The notes under the pieces: generated by a model
The model's input: the letters and a program-made list of their open reading frames with translations, nothing else
What the model was told of the DNA's origin: nothing
Databases searched by the model: none
From: Palsa-513 sp036510225
GTDB taxonomy: Bacteria; Actinomycetota; Thermoleophilia; Solirubrobacterales; Solirubrobacteraceae
Direction of reading: 5' to 3'
Length of the DNA stretch: 64,000 nucleotides
Assembly (NCBI GenBank): GCA_036510225.1
Contig: DATCEH010000008.1
Location: 17,172-81,171, forward strand
Translations under genes and position numbers: made by a program
Part shown: one piece after another, positions 48,995-59,624 of the stretch
Layout of the letters: each line of letters begins with the position of its first letter
Position numbering within the stretch: position 1 is the first letter of the stretch

Positions 48995-49312
48995 ATGGGA
49001 CTTTCATGGCACGTCCCTGAGGCCGACGTCGACTCCCGCGCGCTCACGCCGGCAGCGCGCCGGACGTTCTGCCCCTACAAGGGAATCGCCACCTACTGGG
49101 ACATCGGCGAGACACGCCTCGCGGCGTGGTCCTACCGAGCGCCGGTCGAGGAGATGCTACGGATCGCCGGGATGGTCTCGTTCGAGCCCGACCAGGTCAC
49201 GGTCGCGCTCGACGGCGCAGTACAGCTCAAGGCGTCCGGCCAGACCGTGGTCGCTCACGGAGTCGACCGAGACCTCACGATCGACGAGGCGGGGCACATC
49301 GGCCCGGCCTGA
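48995..49312 (+). CDS. DUF427 protein, single domain
   Basis: 105 residues from ATG at 48995. MGLSWHVPEADVDSRALTPA, TFCPYKGIATYWDIGETRLA, AWSYRAPVEEMLRIAGMVSF matches the C-terminal DUF427 domain. The first beta-hairpin region of a complete domain (VxVxVGGxxVADTxRAL) is missing from this start, and the upstream frame does not supply it clearly, so the gene may be 5'-truncated. It stands divergent from the sigma gene and 1 bp before a mini zinc-finger gene. Compare the two-domain protein at 9746. Confidence 0.72.
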   Translation: MGLSWHVPEADVDSRALTPAARRTFCPYKGIATYWDIGETRLAAWSYRAPVEEMLRIAGMVSFEPDQVTVALDGAVQLKASGQTVVAHGVDRDLTIDEAGHIGPA

Positions 49313-49313
49313 G

Positions 49314-49592
49314 GTGCGCCCACGCAGGTCACCCCCTCCGATCCCCGGCCTGCGACGCCTGCTGGCCGCCAGCCCGACCGACCCCGGCTGCGAGGCCGGG
49401 TACGGCCTGCTCGAGCACCTCGTCGAGCTGGAGCTCGCCGGGAGGGACCCGGGCACCGTCTTCCCGGCCGCCGCGATCCACCTTCAGAACTGCCCGGCCT
49501 GCCGCGCCGACTACGAAGGGCTTCGGGCCAGCGCGACGCCGACCCCAATCGCGGTCATCCAGGCGGTCTCCGGGCGGCCGCGTAGGCATTGA
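49314..49592 (+). CDS. Mini zinc-finger protein (HxxxCxxC), paralog of the one at 47974
   Basis: 92 residues from GTG at 49314, just after the DUF427 stop. LRRLLAASPTDPGCEAGYGL, LEHLVELELAGRDPGTVFPA, AAIHLQNCPACRADYEGLRA aligns residue by residue with the product of 47974-48201 (AAVFPG vs GTVFPA; HLRSCPGCRADYEGL vs HLQNCPACRADYEGL). Soluble, no membrane helix. It may be a second anti-sigma or a redox-sensitive zinc protein acting with the neighbouring genes. Confidence 0.68.
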   Translation: MRPRRSPPPIPGLRRLLAASPTDPGCEAGYGLLEHLVELELAGRDPGTVFPAAAIHLQNCPACRADYEGLRASATPTPIAVIQAVSGRPRRH

Positions 49593-49647
49593 CTCGCCGC
49601 TGCCGCGTAGCCCAGACCGATCGGCATCAGAAGATCGCGCGGCCACG

Positions 49648-49744
49648 GGGATGCCGACGTGCGTCGCGAAACAGGTGCCCAGACCCGTCAGGAATCGAGA
49701 AGCGCGAGCCCCCAGACGCGGCTAGCGTGACCGCCATGGACATC
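49648..49744 (+). repeat. Scar of a duplicated AraC gene tail and VOC gene start
   Basis: About 97 bp here match 53126-53221 almost base for base (GATGCCGACGTGCGTCGCGA vs GATGCCGGCGTGCGTCGCCA; CAGGAATCGAGAAGCGC in both; GCTAGCGTGACCGCCATGGA vs GCTAGCGTGAGCGCCATGGA). At 53126 this is the 3' end of an AraC gene (GMPACVAKQVTRPIRNREA) plus the start of a VOC gene. Here it encodes GMPTCVAKQVPRPVRNREA without the rest of AraC, and a relic ATGGACATC precedes the present VOC gene. Confidence 0.85.
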
Positions 49745-49773
49745 CCCCCAGACCCACGACCTCAGGAGCGACC

Positions 49774-50130
49774 ATGACCGGCTCTTCCACCCAGGGAATC
49801 AAGACCGTGCTGCATCCCGTGTCCGACCTGGCCGCGGCCAAGGCCGTGTACGCCGCCCTGCTCGGCGTCGCGCCGCAGGCCGACGAGTCCTACTACGTCG
49901 GCTTCGAGGCCGAGGGCCAGCACATCGGGCTGGTGCCCGGCGGCGGACCGCAGGGCATGACCTCGCCGGTGGCCTACTGGCAAGTCCCGGACATCAACGC
50001 GAAGCTGGCTGAGGTGACCGCCGCGGGTGCCACCGTGAACGAGCCCCCACACGACGTCGGCGGCGGCCGCCTGGTGGCCACGGTCGCCGACCCCGATGGC
50101 AACGTCCTCGGGCTGCTTCAGGACCCGTGA
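49774..50130 (+). CDS. VOC-superfamily (glyoxalase/bleomycin-resistance-like) protein
   Basis: 118 residues from ATG at 49774. Two beta-alpha-beta3 halves: IKTVLHPVSDLAAAKAVYAA, LLGVAPQADESYYVGFEAEG, QHIGLVPGG and VAYWQVPDINAKLAEVTAAG, ATVNEPPHDVGGGRLVATVA, DPDGNVLGLLQDP. His near the start and Glu equivalents are partly replaced, so metal binding is uncertain. It stands upstream of the UvrA-like gene and may be co-transcribed. Confidence 0.88.
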   Translation: MTGSSTQGIKTVLHPVSDLAAAKAVYAALLGVAPQADESYYVGFEAEGQHIGLVPGGGPQGMTSPVAYWQVPDINAKLAEVTAAGATVNEPPHDVGGGRLVATVADPDGNVLGLLQDP

Positions 50131-50140
50131 GTGCCCGGGC

Positions 50141-50184
50141 CCGGGGGCGGGGGCGGGGGCGGGGGCGCGGGCGCGGGCGGGGCC
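50141..50184. repeat. G-tract repeat (GGGGGC)n with quadruplex potential
   Basis: After the VOC stop the plus strand has a run of at least four GGGGGC units followed by GCGGGC repeats and GGGG, about 44 bp with only G and C and six or more G-runs of three to five. It sits in the leader of the UvrA-like gene, and could fold as a G-quadruplex on the plus strand/mRNA. Confidence 0.8.
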
Positions 50185-50305
50185 CAGAGGCTTCACGGAG
50201 CGCAGCGAAGGAGAACCGGACGTACTGCTCGAAGCTGCTCAGATCGAGCCAGGCGACGCCGACGAAGACCACGAAGGCGGCCCCGCCCAGCAGAATGGAG
50301 ACACG

Positions 50306-52696
<2,391 letters not shown>

Positions 52697-52728
52697 CCGA
52701 GCCCTCGCGGACGCCGTGAGACGAGTGC

Positions 52729-53202
<474 letters not shown>

Positions 53203-53212
53203 CGTGAGCGCC

Positions 53213-53623
53213 ATGGACATCACGATTCACGCCAGCTACCTCCCGCACGACGACCCGGACGCCGCCCTGGCCTTCTATCGCGACACGCTCGGCTTCGAGG
53301 TCCGCCGGGAAGTCGCCTACAACGGAATGCGCTGGATCACGGTCGGCCCGGCCGACCAGCCCGGCACGTCGATCGTCCTGCATCCGCCGGGGGCCGCCCC
53401 CGGCATCACCGACGACGAGCGCCGCACGATCGCCGAGATGATGGCCAAGGGCACCTTTGCCGCGATCAACCTGGCCACCGCCGACCTCGACAGCACCTTC
53501 GAGCAGGTGCAGGGCGCCGGCGCCGAGGTCGTCCAGGAGCCGATCGAGCAGCCGTACGGCATTCGCGACTGCGCCGTCCGCGACCCCGCCGGCAACCTGA
53601 TCCGCATCCAGGAGCTGCGCTGA
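53213..53623 (+). CDS. VOC-superfamily protein downstream of AraC
   Basis: 136 residues from ATG at 53213 (a GTG at 53204 gives three more residues). ITIHASYLPHDDPDAALAFY, RDTLGFEVRREVAYNGMRWI, TVGPADQPGTSIVLHPP and FAAINLATADLDSTFEQVQG, AGAEVVQEPIEQPYGIRDCA, VRDPAGNLIRIQEL are both halves of a VOC fold; the closing Glu (RIQEL) and His (ITIHA) fit a metal site. The AraC-VOC arrangement is common in actinobacteria, possibly for an inducible resistance or detoxification enzyme. Confidence 0.92.
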   Translation: MDITIHASYLPHDDPDAALAFYRDTLGFEVRREVAYNGMRWITVGPADQPGTSIVLHPPGAAPGITDDERRTIAEMMAKGTFAAINLATADLDSTFEQVQGAGAEVVQEPIEQPYGIRDCAVRDPAGNLIRIQELR

Positions 53624-53642
53624 GGCAGTACGGGTCCGGCTG

Positions 53643-54353
53643 CTAGTCGGCGCCGACCACCTTGAAGTCCTTGTTGACGAAGATGTGGTGGGGCCAGTTG
53701 ACGCCGATCTCGTGGACCTCGTACTCGCCGTTGCTCAGCCGCACGACACGATCGACGATGCCGCCAGCGTAGGCCGCCAACGCGGCTTTTGTGGCCTTGA
53801 TCGCCGTGCTTGCGCCGACGATCCTGCCGGATCCCTCCTTGTAGCTCGCCGGGATCTGACCGACCGTCCTTGCCGTGCTGGGCGCACCCGGCTTGAACGG
53901 AACGACCGTCGACGATGTCTTGGACCCGCTGCTCGCCGGTTGCACGATGACCTGCGTGGCCGTGATCGTCGTGCTGTCGGTTGTTCCCACCACGAGGACG
54001 GTCTCGCCTTTGGTGACCGAGCTCGCCGTCGCCGACTTCGTGCCCTTCTCGTATCTCGTGGACGACGTCTCCCTGACGGTCACCTTCTCCCCTGCCACCG
54101 TCAACAGCCCGAACCCCGACACGGACACGCTGCTCACCGTGCCGGCAGATCCGCCCGCGGCCGGTCCGGATCGAGCGTTGGATCCCCCGCCACCCGGCAC
54201 GGCTTTCCCTGACGTTGCCGCGGCGGACGTCGCCGTTGTCGCGGCGCCCGAGCCCGGGCTGGCGGCTGCGCCGACGATCCCGTAGGCACCGCCCCCGATC
54301 GCGACGGCCGTCGCGCCGATCGCGATCGACCTGGTGAGACTTCGAGAGAACAT
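53643..54353 (-). CDS. Secreted protein with DUF5666-like and PepSY-like parts
   Basis: 236 residues from ATG at 54353. N-terminal hydrophobic signal/anchor (SIAIGATAVAIGGGAYGIVG), Ala/Gly/Ser-rich linker, then SSVSVSGFGLLTVAGEKVTV, VTKGETVLVVGTTDSTTITA (OB-like, DUF5666 style) and a C-terminal ATKAALAAYAGGIVDRVVRL, SNGEYEVHEIGVNWPHHIFV, NKDFKVVGAD that looks PepSY-like. Exported or membrane-tethered. The partner or substrate is unknown. Divergent from the SNF2 helicase gene. Confidence 0.7.
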   Translation of the reverse strand: MFSRSLTRSIAIGATAVAIGGGAYGIVGAAASPGSGAATTATSAAATSGKAVPGGGGSNARSGPAAGGSAGTVSSVSVSGFGLLTVAGEKVTVRETSSTRYEKGTKSATASSVTKGETVLVVGTTDSTTITATQVIVQPASSGSKTSSTVVPFKPGAPSTARTVGQIPASYKEGSGRIVGASTAIKATKAALAAYAGGIVDRVVRLSNGEYEVHEIGVNWPHHIFVNKDFKVVGAD

Positions 54354-54526
54354 GGAGTGCACCCTTCCCTCGTCCGTTGATCGTGAGTTGGCCGCCTGCA
54401 CTCACGATCCGCCGACGCCCCAAGAACCGCGTGAGAGCGACCGGGGAGGTTCCTGTGAAAGGAAGTCTGGACGACGGTCTAGCCTCCTCGCATGACCCAC
54501 GCCGCCGACATCCTCGCGGATCGCGC

Positions 54527-57229
54527 GTGAGCGGCGAGCGACGGCCGTCCGCCTGCTCGGTCGTCCTTGCCGGCGACCTCGCCCACCTGCGAGCCCCCGA
54601 CGACCACCCTGCCCTGCGGAGCGTTCTCGCGATCCCCGGACGCGGCTACCACCCCGACGACGGCCACTGGAGTGTCCGGCTTCGCAACGATCGCCCCCGA
54701 TCCCTCCTGCGCCTGATCGGCTACCACTCGATCGCGATCAGCCCGGGCGACCGGCTCGTCCTGGAGGCGGCCCTCGCCGACCGGTCCACGTTCGACCTCG
54801 AGCTGGTCCGGCCCACCCGGCGCACCGACGTCCCCAACTGCGTCAGCGTCTGCGAGCACTGGGACGACGCCGACCTCCGCTGGCTCGCCAAGCGCCTGCG
54901 CCGCCACGCCCATCCGGAGATCGGTCGCCTGAGCATCGTCATCGACCGGCGCGCCGCCCTGGCCTTCGACGAGCTCTACGCCCGCCGCGACGACGTCCGC
55001 TGGACCGCCCCACTCGCCGCCGAGATCAAGCAGGTCCTCGACGCCCGGTCGCGCACGACCCCGGCGGCCGTCAACCGCCGACGCCGGACGGCGTCCGTCC
55101 GCTTCGTCGCCGGCCGCACCGACCTCGAGATCGCCAGCCACGACCGCGACGCCGTGATCACCGGCTTCACGGCCCCGACTCGGGTCGGCCAGTTCACGTT
55201 CCTCGTCGCCGCCGACCGCGCGGCCGCGCTGAGCATCAGCCGCCTGCGCGACCGCCATCCCGACGTGATGCTCGCCCCGTCGGTCGCCGACTGGATGCAC
55301 ACGGCGACACACTGGACCGGCCGCGTGACCGCGAGCAGTTTTGACGGCGCTCCGGCGTTCCTCGTGCTCGGCGACCCCGACGACCCGCCCGCCTGCCTGC
55401 GAAGCCCGCCGGCCACCTCCGCCGCTCCCGGCACCTGGCGGCTCCCCCTGACCGCGCAGGGCCACGCCGTCCTCGTCGACCTGCTCGCCGCCCATCCCAA
55501 GACGAAGGTCGACCCCTACGCCCTGCGCTGCGCCCAGGCTCTCGCCGATCGTCCCGACGCCCCCGTCCCACCGGCGATCGTCACGGTCGAGAACCACGAC
55601 GGCACACACGACGACGCCACCTTCACGCTGATCCGGATGTGGGCGCACGAGACCGACGGCGCCCTCGCCGCCATGCCCGGCGCCCGACCCCGGTCGCGAT
55701 GGATCGATCGCACGATCGGCATCGAGGTCCTCGCCGACGCCTGGAACGCCACATCCGTCCGCGACCACGCGGCCACCCACGGCCTCGAGCTCGACGCCGC
55801 CGCCCGAGTCCTGCTCGATCGGCTGCTCGCCGACCACCAGCAGGGAACGGAGCTGGTCACACTCTCCCAAGCGACACACGGCACGCTCGAGATCCCGACC
55901 CTCGCCGGCGCGCTGATGCCCTTCCAAGCCGCCGGCGTGACCTACGCTCGCACACAGCGACGCACGTTCATCGCCGACGAGCAGGGCCTCGGCAAGACCG
56001 TCCAGGCGCTCGCCACCGTCGAAGCCGACGGCGCCTTCCCGGCGATCGTTCTCTGTCCCGCCTCGCTCAAGCTCAACTGGCAGCGCGAAGCCGACCGCTG
56101 GCTCCCACACCGGTCGACGACCGTGATCACCGGGCGGGCGACCACGCCGCTGCACGGCGAGATCCTCGTCCTCAACTACGAGATCCTCGACGCCCATCGC
56201 GAGGCCCTCTCCGGGCTGGACGCCGCGGCTCTCGTGCTCGACGAGTCGCACTACTGCAAGAACCCGCGCGCCAGACGCACCCAGGAGGCCCAACTGCTCT
56301 CGAGTGCGCTCCGGCCCGAGGCCCTGCGGCTCGCGCTGACGGGGACACCACTCGTCAATCGTGCCAAGGAGCTCGTCCCGCAGTTGCGGCTGCTCGGCCG
56401 ACTGGGCGAGTTCGGTTCGGCCGCCGAGTTCGAACGCAAGTTCACCGAACCCGCCGACCGTGAGCGTCTCCACTGGCATCTGCGCCGCTCCTGCTACGTC
56501 AGGCGCCTCAAGCGCGACGTCCTCCCCCAGCTCCCGGCAAAGCAGCGTGCCGTCGTGCCCGTCGCACTCGACAATGCCGGCGAGTATGCCCGCGCCGAGG
56601 AGGCCTTCCTCAGCTGGCTCACAGACCACTACCGCGACTCGCAGGACCTCGCCCGCCGGCTCGACAGCGCGATGCGCGCCCAGGCGCTCGTCAAGATCAA
56701 CGCCCTGCGCAAGCTCACCGGCACCGGCAAGATCAAGATCGCCGGCGACTGGATCGAGGACTTCACCGCCAGCGGTGAGAAGCTGGTCGTCTTCGCCTCG
56801 CACCGTGACGTCCAGAGCCGGCTCGTCGAGCGGTTCCCGGCGGCCGCGCATCTACTGGGCAGTGACAGTCAGGACGAGCGCCAGCAGGCCGTCGATCGCT
56901 TCCAGCACGACCCCGACGTGCTGCTGTGCATCTGCTCGCTGAAGGTCGCCGCCCACGGCATCACGCTCACCGCCGCCGCCAACGTCGCGTTCGTCGAGCT
57001 CGGCTGGACCCCGGCCGAGCACGACCAGGCCGAGGACCGCGCCCACCGGATCGGCCAGGACAACGCCGTCACGGCCTGGTACCTGCTCGCCGCCGGCACG
57101 ATCGACGACCGCCTCGGCGCCCTGATCGACCGCAAGCGCCTCGTCGTCGGCGCGATCACCGACGGGGCCGCGCCGGCCGAGGGGGCGATCGTCGACGCGC
57201 TGCTCACCAGCTACATCCAGGCCGCGTAG
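54527..57229 (+). CDS. SNF2-family helicase-like ATPase (SMARCAL1-like)
   Basis: 900 residues from GTG at 54527 (VSGERRPSACSVVLAGDLAH). The N-terminal ~470 residues form repeated, Arg-rich beta domains. The ATPase core has motif I FIADEQGLGKTVQALATVEA, Ia VLCPASLKLNWQREADRW, II LVLDESHYCKNPRA, III LALTGTPLVNR, and C-terminal motifs LVVFASHRDVQSRL, LCICSLKVAAHGITLTAAAN and EDRAHRIGQDNAVTAWYLLA. The DESH box and 'SLKLNWQRE' resemble SMARCAL1/annealing-helicase-like bacterial enzymes. It probably remodels DNA structures in repair; no adjacent nuclease or defence gene is seen. Confidence 0.88.
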   Translation: MSGERRPSACSVVLAGDLAHLRAPDDHPALRSVLAIPGRGYHPDDGHWSVRLRNDRPRSLLRLIGYHSIAISPGDRLVLEAALADRSTFDLELVRPTRRTDVPNCVSVCEHWDDADLRWLAKRLRRHAHPEIGRLSIVIDRRAALAFDELYARRDDVRWTAPLAAEIKQVLDARSRTTPAAVNRRRRTASVRFVAGRTDLEIASHDRDAVITGFTAPTRVGQFTFLVAADRAAALSISRLRDRHPDVMLAPSVADWMHTATHWTGRVTASSFDGAPAFLVLGDPDDPPACLRSPPATSAAPGTWRLPLTAQGHAVLVDLLAAHPKTKVDPYALRCAQALADRPDAPVPPAIVTVENHDGTHDDATFTLIRMWAHETDGALAAMPGARPRSRWIDRTIGIEVLADAWNATSVRDHAATHGLELDAAARVLLDRLLADHQQGTELVTLSQATHGTLEIPTLAGALMPFQAAGVTYARTQRRTFIADEQGLGKTVQALATVEADGAFPAIVLCPASLKLNWQREADRWLPHRSTTVITGRATTPLHGEILVLNYEILDAHREALSGLDAAALVLDESHYCKNPRARRTQEAQLLSSALRPEALRLALTGTPLVNRAKELVPQLRLLGRLGEFGSAAEFERKFTEPADRERLHWHLRRSCYVRRLKRDVLPQLPAKQRAVVPVALDNAGEYARAEEAFLSWLTDHYRDSQDLARRLDSAMRAQALVKINALRKLTGTGKIKIAGDWIEDFTASGEKLVVFASHRDVQSRLVERFPAAAHLLGSDSQDERQQAVDRFQHDPDVLLCICSLKVAAHGITLTAAANVAFVELGWTPAEHDQAEDRAHRIGQDNAVTAWYLLAAGTIDDRLGALIDRKRLVVGAITDGAAPAEGAIVDALLTSYIQAA

Positions 57230-57364
57230 GCACGTCCGCCGCGACGACGCGTACGGGTGCGGACATCCAGGTTGCGGCTACTCCGAGTCGAGGTAGACGA
57301 TCACCGCCGGCACGCGCCGGGTCGGGTCGGCGGTCGGCCCTGCCCAACCCGGCGCGGTCAGGCC

Positions 57365-57784
57365 TCAGCCCGCGGTGTCCTGGCCGTGTGAGCCGCCGCG
57401 CTCTCCGTAGGCGAACCATCCCGACAGAAACGAGAGTCCGACAAGGCCGAGCAGAAGCGCCCATGGCCACAGCGTGGCGCTCGTCGCCGAGGCGACGATG
57501 TACCCAATGGCCACGGCAAGGCTCAGAACTCGCCCGACGACGGCCTGGACCTTGAGCCGCTGCATCGCCTGACGCTCGTCGAGCTGCCGTCGAATCGCCG
57601 CACCCGGATCGGTGTCGCGCCCGCCCAGGATGAAGAGCGCGACGATCGCGACGACCGGGATCGGGATGACATCGGCCACGCTCGACCATCCATGTGTCGA
57701 GCCACCGACGGCAAGCGCGATCAGGCTGGCGATCGCGAGCAGTGCCGGTGCGCGCAGCTGTGGGGACATCGATCTGGTTCTCAC
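57365..57784 (-). CDS. Membrane protein coupled to an XRE regulator
   Basis: 139 residues from GTG at 57784, overlapping the XRE gene stop by 4 nt. Four predicted membrane helices in two pairs (LLAIASLIALAVGGSTHGW; VIPIPVVAIVALFILGG; VGRVLSLAVAIGYIVASATS; LWPWALLLGLVGLSFLSGWF) flank a cytoplasmic segment DPGAAIRRQLDERQAMQRLK. Such DUF2178-like small membrane proteins often follow YozG-like XRE regulators in Gram-positives. Function not established. Confidence 0.75.
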   Translation of the reverse strand: MRTRSMSPQLRAPALLAIASLIALAVGGSTHGWSSVADVIPIPVVAIVALFILGGRDTDPGAAIRRQLDERQAMQRLKVQAVVGRVLSLAVAIGYIVASATSATLWPWALLLGLVGLSFLSGWFAYGERGGSHGQDTAG

Positions 57785-57990
57785 TTGGAAGGCTCCTCAT
57801 CGGTTGGGTCGAACATCTCCTCGATCGGGACCTCGAACAACCCGGCGATCCGAAACGCCAGCGGCAGCGACGGTAGATAGCGTCCGCTTTCGATCGAGAT
57901 CACCGTCTGGCGAGACACGCCCAGGGCAAGTGCGACGTCCGCCTGGGTCAGGCCGCGCCGGCCGCGCTGCTCGCGTACCCGATTTCTCAT
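57781..57990 (-). CDS. XRE-family transcriptional regulator (YozG-like)
   Basis: 69 residues from ATG at 57990, chosen over an upstream start because MRNRVREQRGRRGLTQADVA is the canonical beginning. LALGVSRQTVISIESGRYLP SLPLAFRIAGLFEVPIEEMF completes the helix-turn-helix. The start codon directly abuts a perfect 22-bp palindrome, and a TTGACA -35 box lies at 58020-58025, so the mRNA is likely leaderless and self-repressed. Coupled to a membrane protein gene. Confidence 0.93.
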   Translation of the reverse strand: MRNRVREQRGRRGLTQADVALALGVSRQTVISIESGRYLPSLPLAFRIAGLFEVPIEEMFDPTDEEPSK

Positions 57991-58025
57991 AAAGTCAAGG
58001 TACCTTGACTTTGGCGGTTTGTCAA
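57991..58025 (-). promoter_or_regulatory. Perfect 22-bp palindromic operator within the XRE promoter
   Basis: AAAGTCAAGGT followed by its exact reverse complement occupies 57991-58012, immediately before the start codon at 57990. On the minus strand TTGACA at 58020-58025 can serve as -35; the -10 would fall inside the palindrome. This is the layout of an autorepressed promoter. Confidence 0.8.
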
Positions 58026-58121
58026 GCACGCTTTACCCGGCGGGTCGTCCCCGGGCGTGCTGGACGCCGGCGATTTCGCTGGTCGGGGGGGACCGGGTGG
58101 TGGAGATGGAGACTCTCCAAA

Positions 58122-58152
58122 AAAATCGCTGACTGACTCAGGCAACTACTTT
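58122..58152. repeat. 31-bp dispersed element with palindromic core, copy 1
   Basis: AAAATCGCTGACTGACTCAG followed by GCAACTACTTT. It matches 62898-62928 at 29 of 31 positions. The core TGACTGACTCAGGCA is a near-perfect inverted repeat. It lies in a 338-bp interval (58030-58367) without any gene. MarR-type operators have this size and symmetry; no intact MarR gene adjoins. Confidence 0.7.
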
Positions 58153-58367
58153 CGCGATCAAGGTCTCGCATCCACCTCCACCGCCCGGGAGGACCCCGGT
58201 CGATCCCCCATCCCACACCCCGGCGCCGGCCCACCCCTGCCCGACCCCCAAACCCGTGCCGGCTCCCCCTCCCCACCCGCAACCGCCCGCACGCGGCCCG
58301 CAGAATCAAGATCGCGACCCCCTCGACCCGTCACGCGCCCGAACCGCCCGGCCGCGACCCGCCCCGA

Positions 58368-59504
58368 TCAGGCTTCGCCGGCCCCGCCTGGCACGGCGTT
58401 CGGACGCTCACCCGGCACCGCCGCCAACCGCTCGGCGATCCGATCGCGGTGGAAGTGCTCGGCCCAGCCCCGCGCGGTCGCGTTGAACGTCTCGTCGCAC
58501 ACCTCGGGGTCCACACCGTGGGCGAGGGCGAGCTCCACGAAGTCGGGGCGATCGTGCTCGACGGCCAGGTGCAGCAACGTGGCTCCGTGGTGAGTGAACC
58601 GACGTTTCGCCAGCTCGGGGCATCGGCCGAGCACATAGCCGGCCACGCCCGGCTGATCGGTGACAAGGGCCAGCGTGAGCGGGCTTGTGTCGCCCGGCAG
58701 CGAACCCGCGAGTTCCGCGCGCGTCGGCCGCAGCGCATCCAGCGCCGCGATGTCGCCGAACCCGATCGCCTCGGTCATCGCGATCTCGCGCGGTGTCGGC
58801 TCGGGCCCCGGTCGGTACCACCAGGTCTGTCCCCACCCCAGCGGGCGAAAGCCCGCCCGGCGGTAGACCGGCTCGCCTGCGTCGGTGGCGTTCAACACCG
58901 CATGCCGGCAACCCTGCTCGACCGCCAGAGAGCATGCCGCCCGGGTCAGGGCCGCGCCGATCCCCCGCCGGCGGACGCGCGGGACCACGCCCATCGAGTA
59001 GATGCCGGCCACGCCGTTCCACGGGTTGACGGCGATCTGGCCGACGAGCTTCTCTCTCAGGCGCACGCCCAGTCGAAAGCTACCCTGCGGCTCGGGCCCG
59101 CTCGGCGCGTAGGGCAACGTCCTCGCGTACGGAGGCCCGGCCGGCTCGACCGCGAACCGTGTCGAGAACGGCTCGCCGGCGTTCTCGTCGAGGTCGATCG
59201 CCATCCAGAGCGGTCGCCATCCCCACGCGAACCCCCGGGCGACCAACCGCGTGCCGAGCTCCGCGTTCGCCGACAGCGACCAGCAGCCGACGCTGCAGCA
59301 CCCGCGCGCGCGGATCTCGGCCGTCAGGGCGTCGACATCCAGTTGTGCACCGCCGGGGAAGACCATCGCGTCGCGACCGACGAACAGCTCCGACCCGCCG
59401 ACCTCCACGACGACACCCCCCTCCGCGGCCACGTTCCGTCGAAACCACACCCGGTGATTCTCGGCCGCCGCGTTCAAGAGAGAATCCTCCTCGGCCCTGC
59501 GCAC
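58368..59504 (-). CDS. GNAT acetyltransferase fused to ankyrin-repeat region
   Basis: 378 residues from GTG at 59504. The middle (LREKLVGQIAVNPWNGVAGI, YSMGVVPRVRRRGIGAALTR, AACSLAVEQGCRHAVLNATD, AGEPVYRRAGF) is a GNAT domain with the R-R-x-G-I-G-A acetyl-CoA loop. The C-terminal ~100 residues (TRAELAGSLPGDTSPLTLAL; RRFTHHGATLLHLAVEHDRP; DFVELALAHGVDPEVCDETF) contain an ankyrin-type helix pair (GATLLHLAVEH) and look like a small ankyrin module. The N-terminal ~110 residues are another GNAT-like half. Substrate unknown; the fusion suggests recognition of a protein partner. Confidence 0.85.
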   Translation of the reverse strand: MRRAEEDSLLNAAAENHRVWFRRNVAAEGGVVVEVGGSELFVGRDAMVFPGGAQLDVDALTAEIRARGCCSVGCWSLSANAELGTRLVARGFAWGWRPLWMAIDLDENAGEPFSTRFAVEPAGPPYARTLPYAPSGPEPQGSFRLGVRLREKLVGQIAVNPWNGVAGIYSMGVVPRVRRRGIGAALTRAACSLAVEQGCRHAVLNATDAGEPVYRRAGFRPLGWGQTWWYRPGPEPTPREIAMTEAIGFGDIAALDALRPTRAELAGSLPGDTSPLTLALVTDQPGVAGYVLGRCPELAKRRFTHHGATLLHLAVEHDRPDFVELALAHGVDPEVCDETFNATARGWAEHFHRDRIAERLAAVPGERPNAVPGGAGEA

Positions 59505-59563
59505 GCCCCCACGATATGAGATCTGATCTGCCGACGGCCCACACGGGCGGGTCACGGTCTGGC

Positions 59564-59611
59564 CCCTCGCGGCCGCCCTCGCGGCCGCCCTCGCGGCCGC
59601 CCTCGCGGCCG
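59564..59611. repeat. Four exact 12-bp tandem repeats (CCCTCGCGGCCG) upstream of ilvD
   Basis: Units at 59564, 59576, 59588 and 59600, all identical, ending 13 bp before the ilvD ATG at 59625. They occupy the place of the ilvD leader/promoter and the promoter side of the divergent GNAT gene. Each unit contains a CGCGGCCG core, partly self-complementary. Confidence 0.95.
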
Positions 59612-59624
59612 TTAAGCTTGGTCG

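Noticed and set aside
50131..50305. Coding extension of the UvrA-like gene upstream of 50306
   Set aside because: The open frame there is the G/C repeat tract and yields low-complexity peptide; the ATG at 50306 precedes the conserved start of the ABC module.
54479..56851. 790-codon minus-strand frame opposite the SNF2 helicase
   Set aside because: No motif and composition expected from the complement of a high-GC gene; helicase motifs are on the plus strand.
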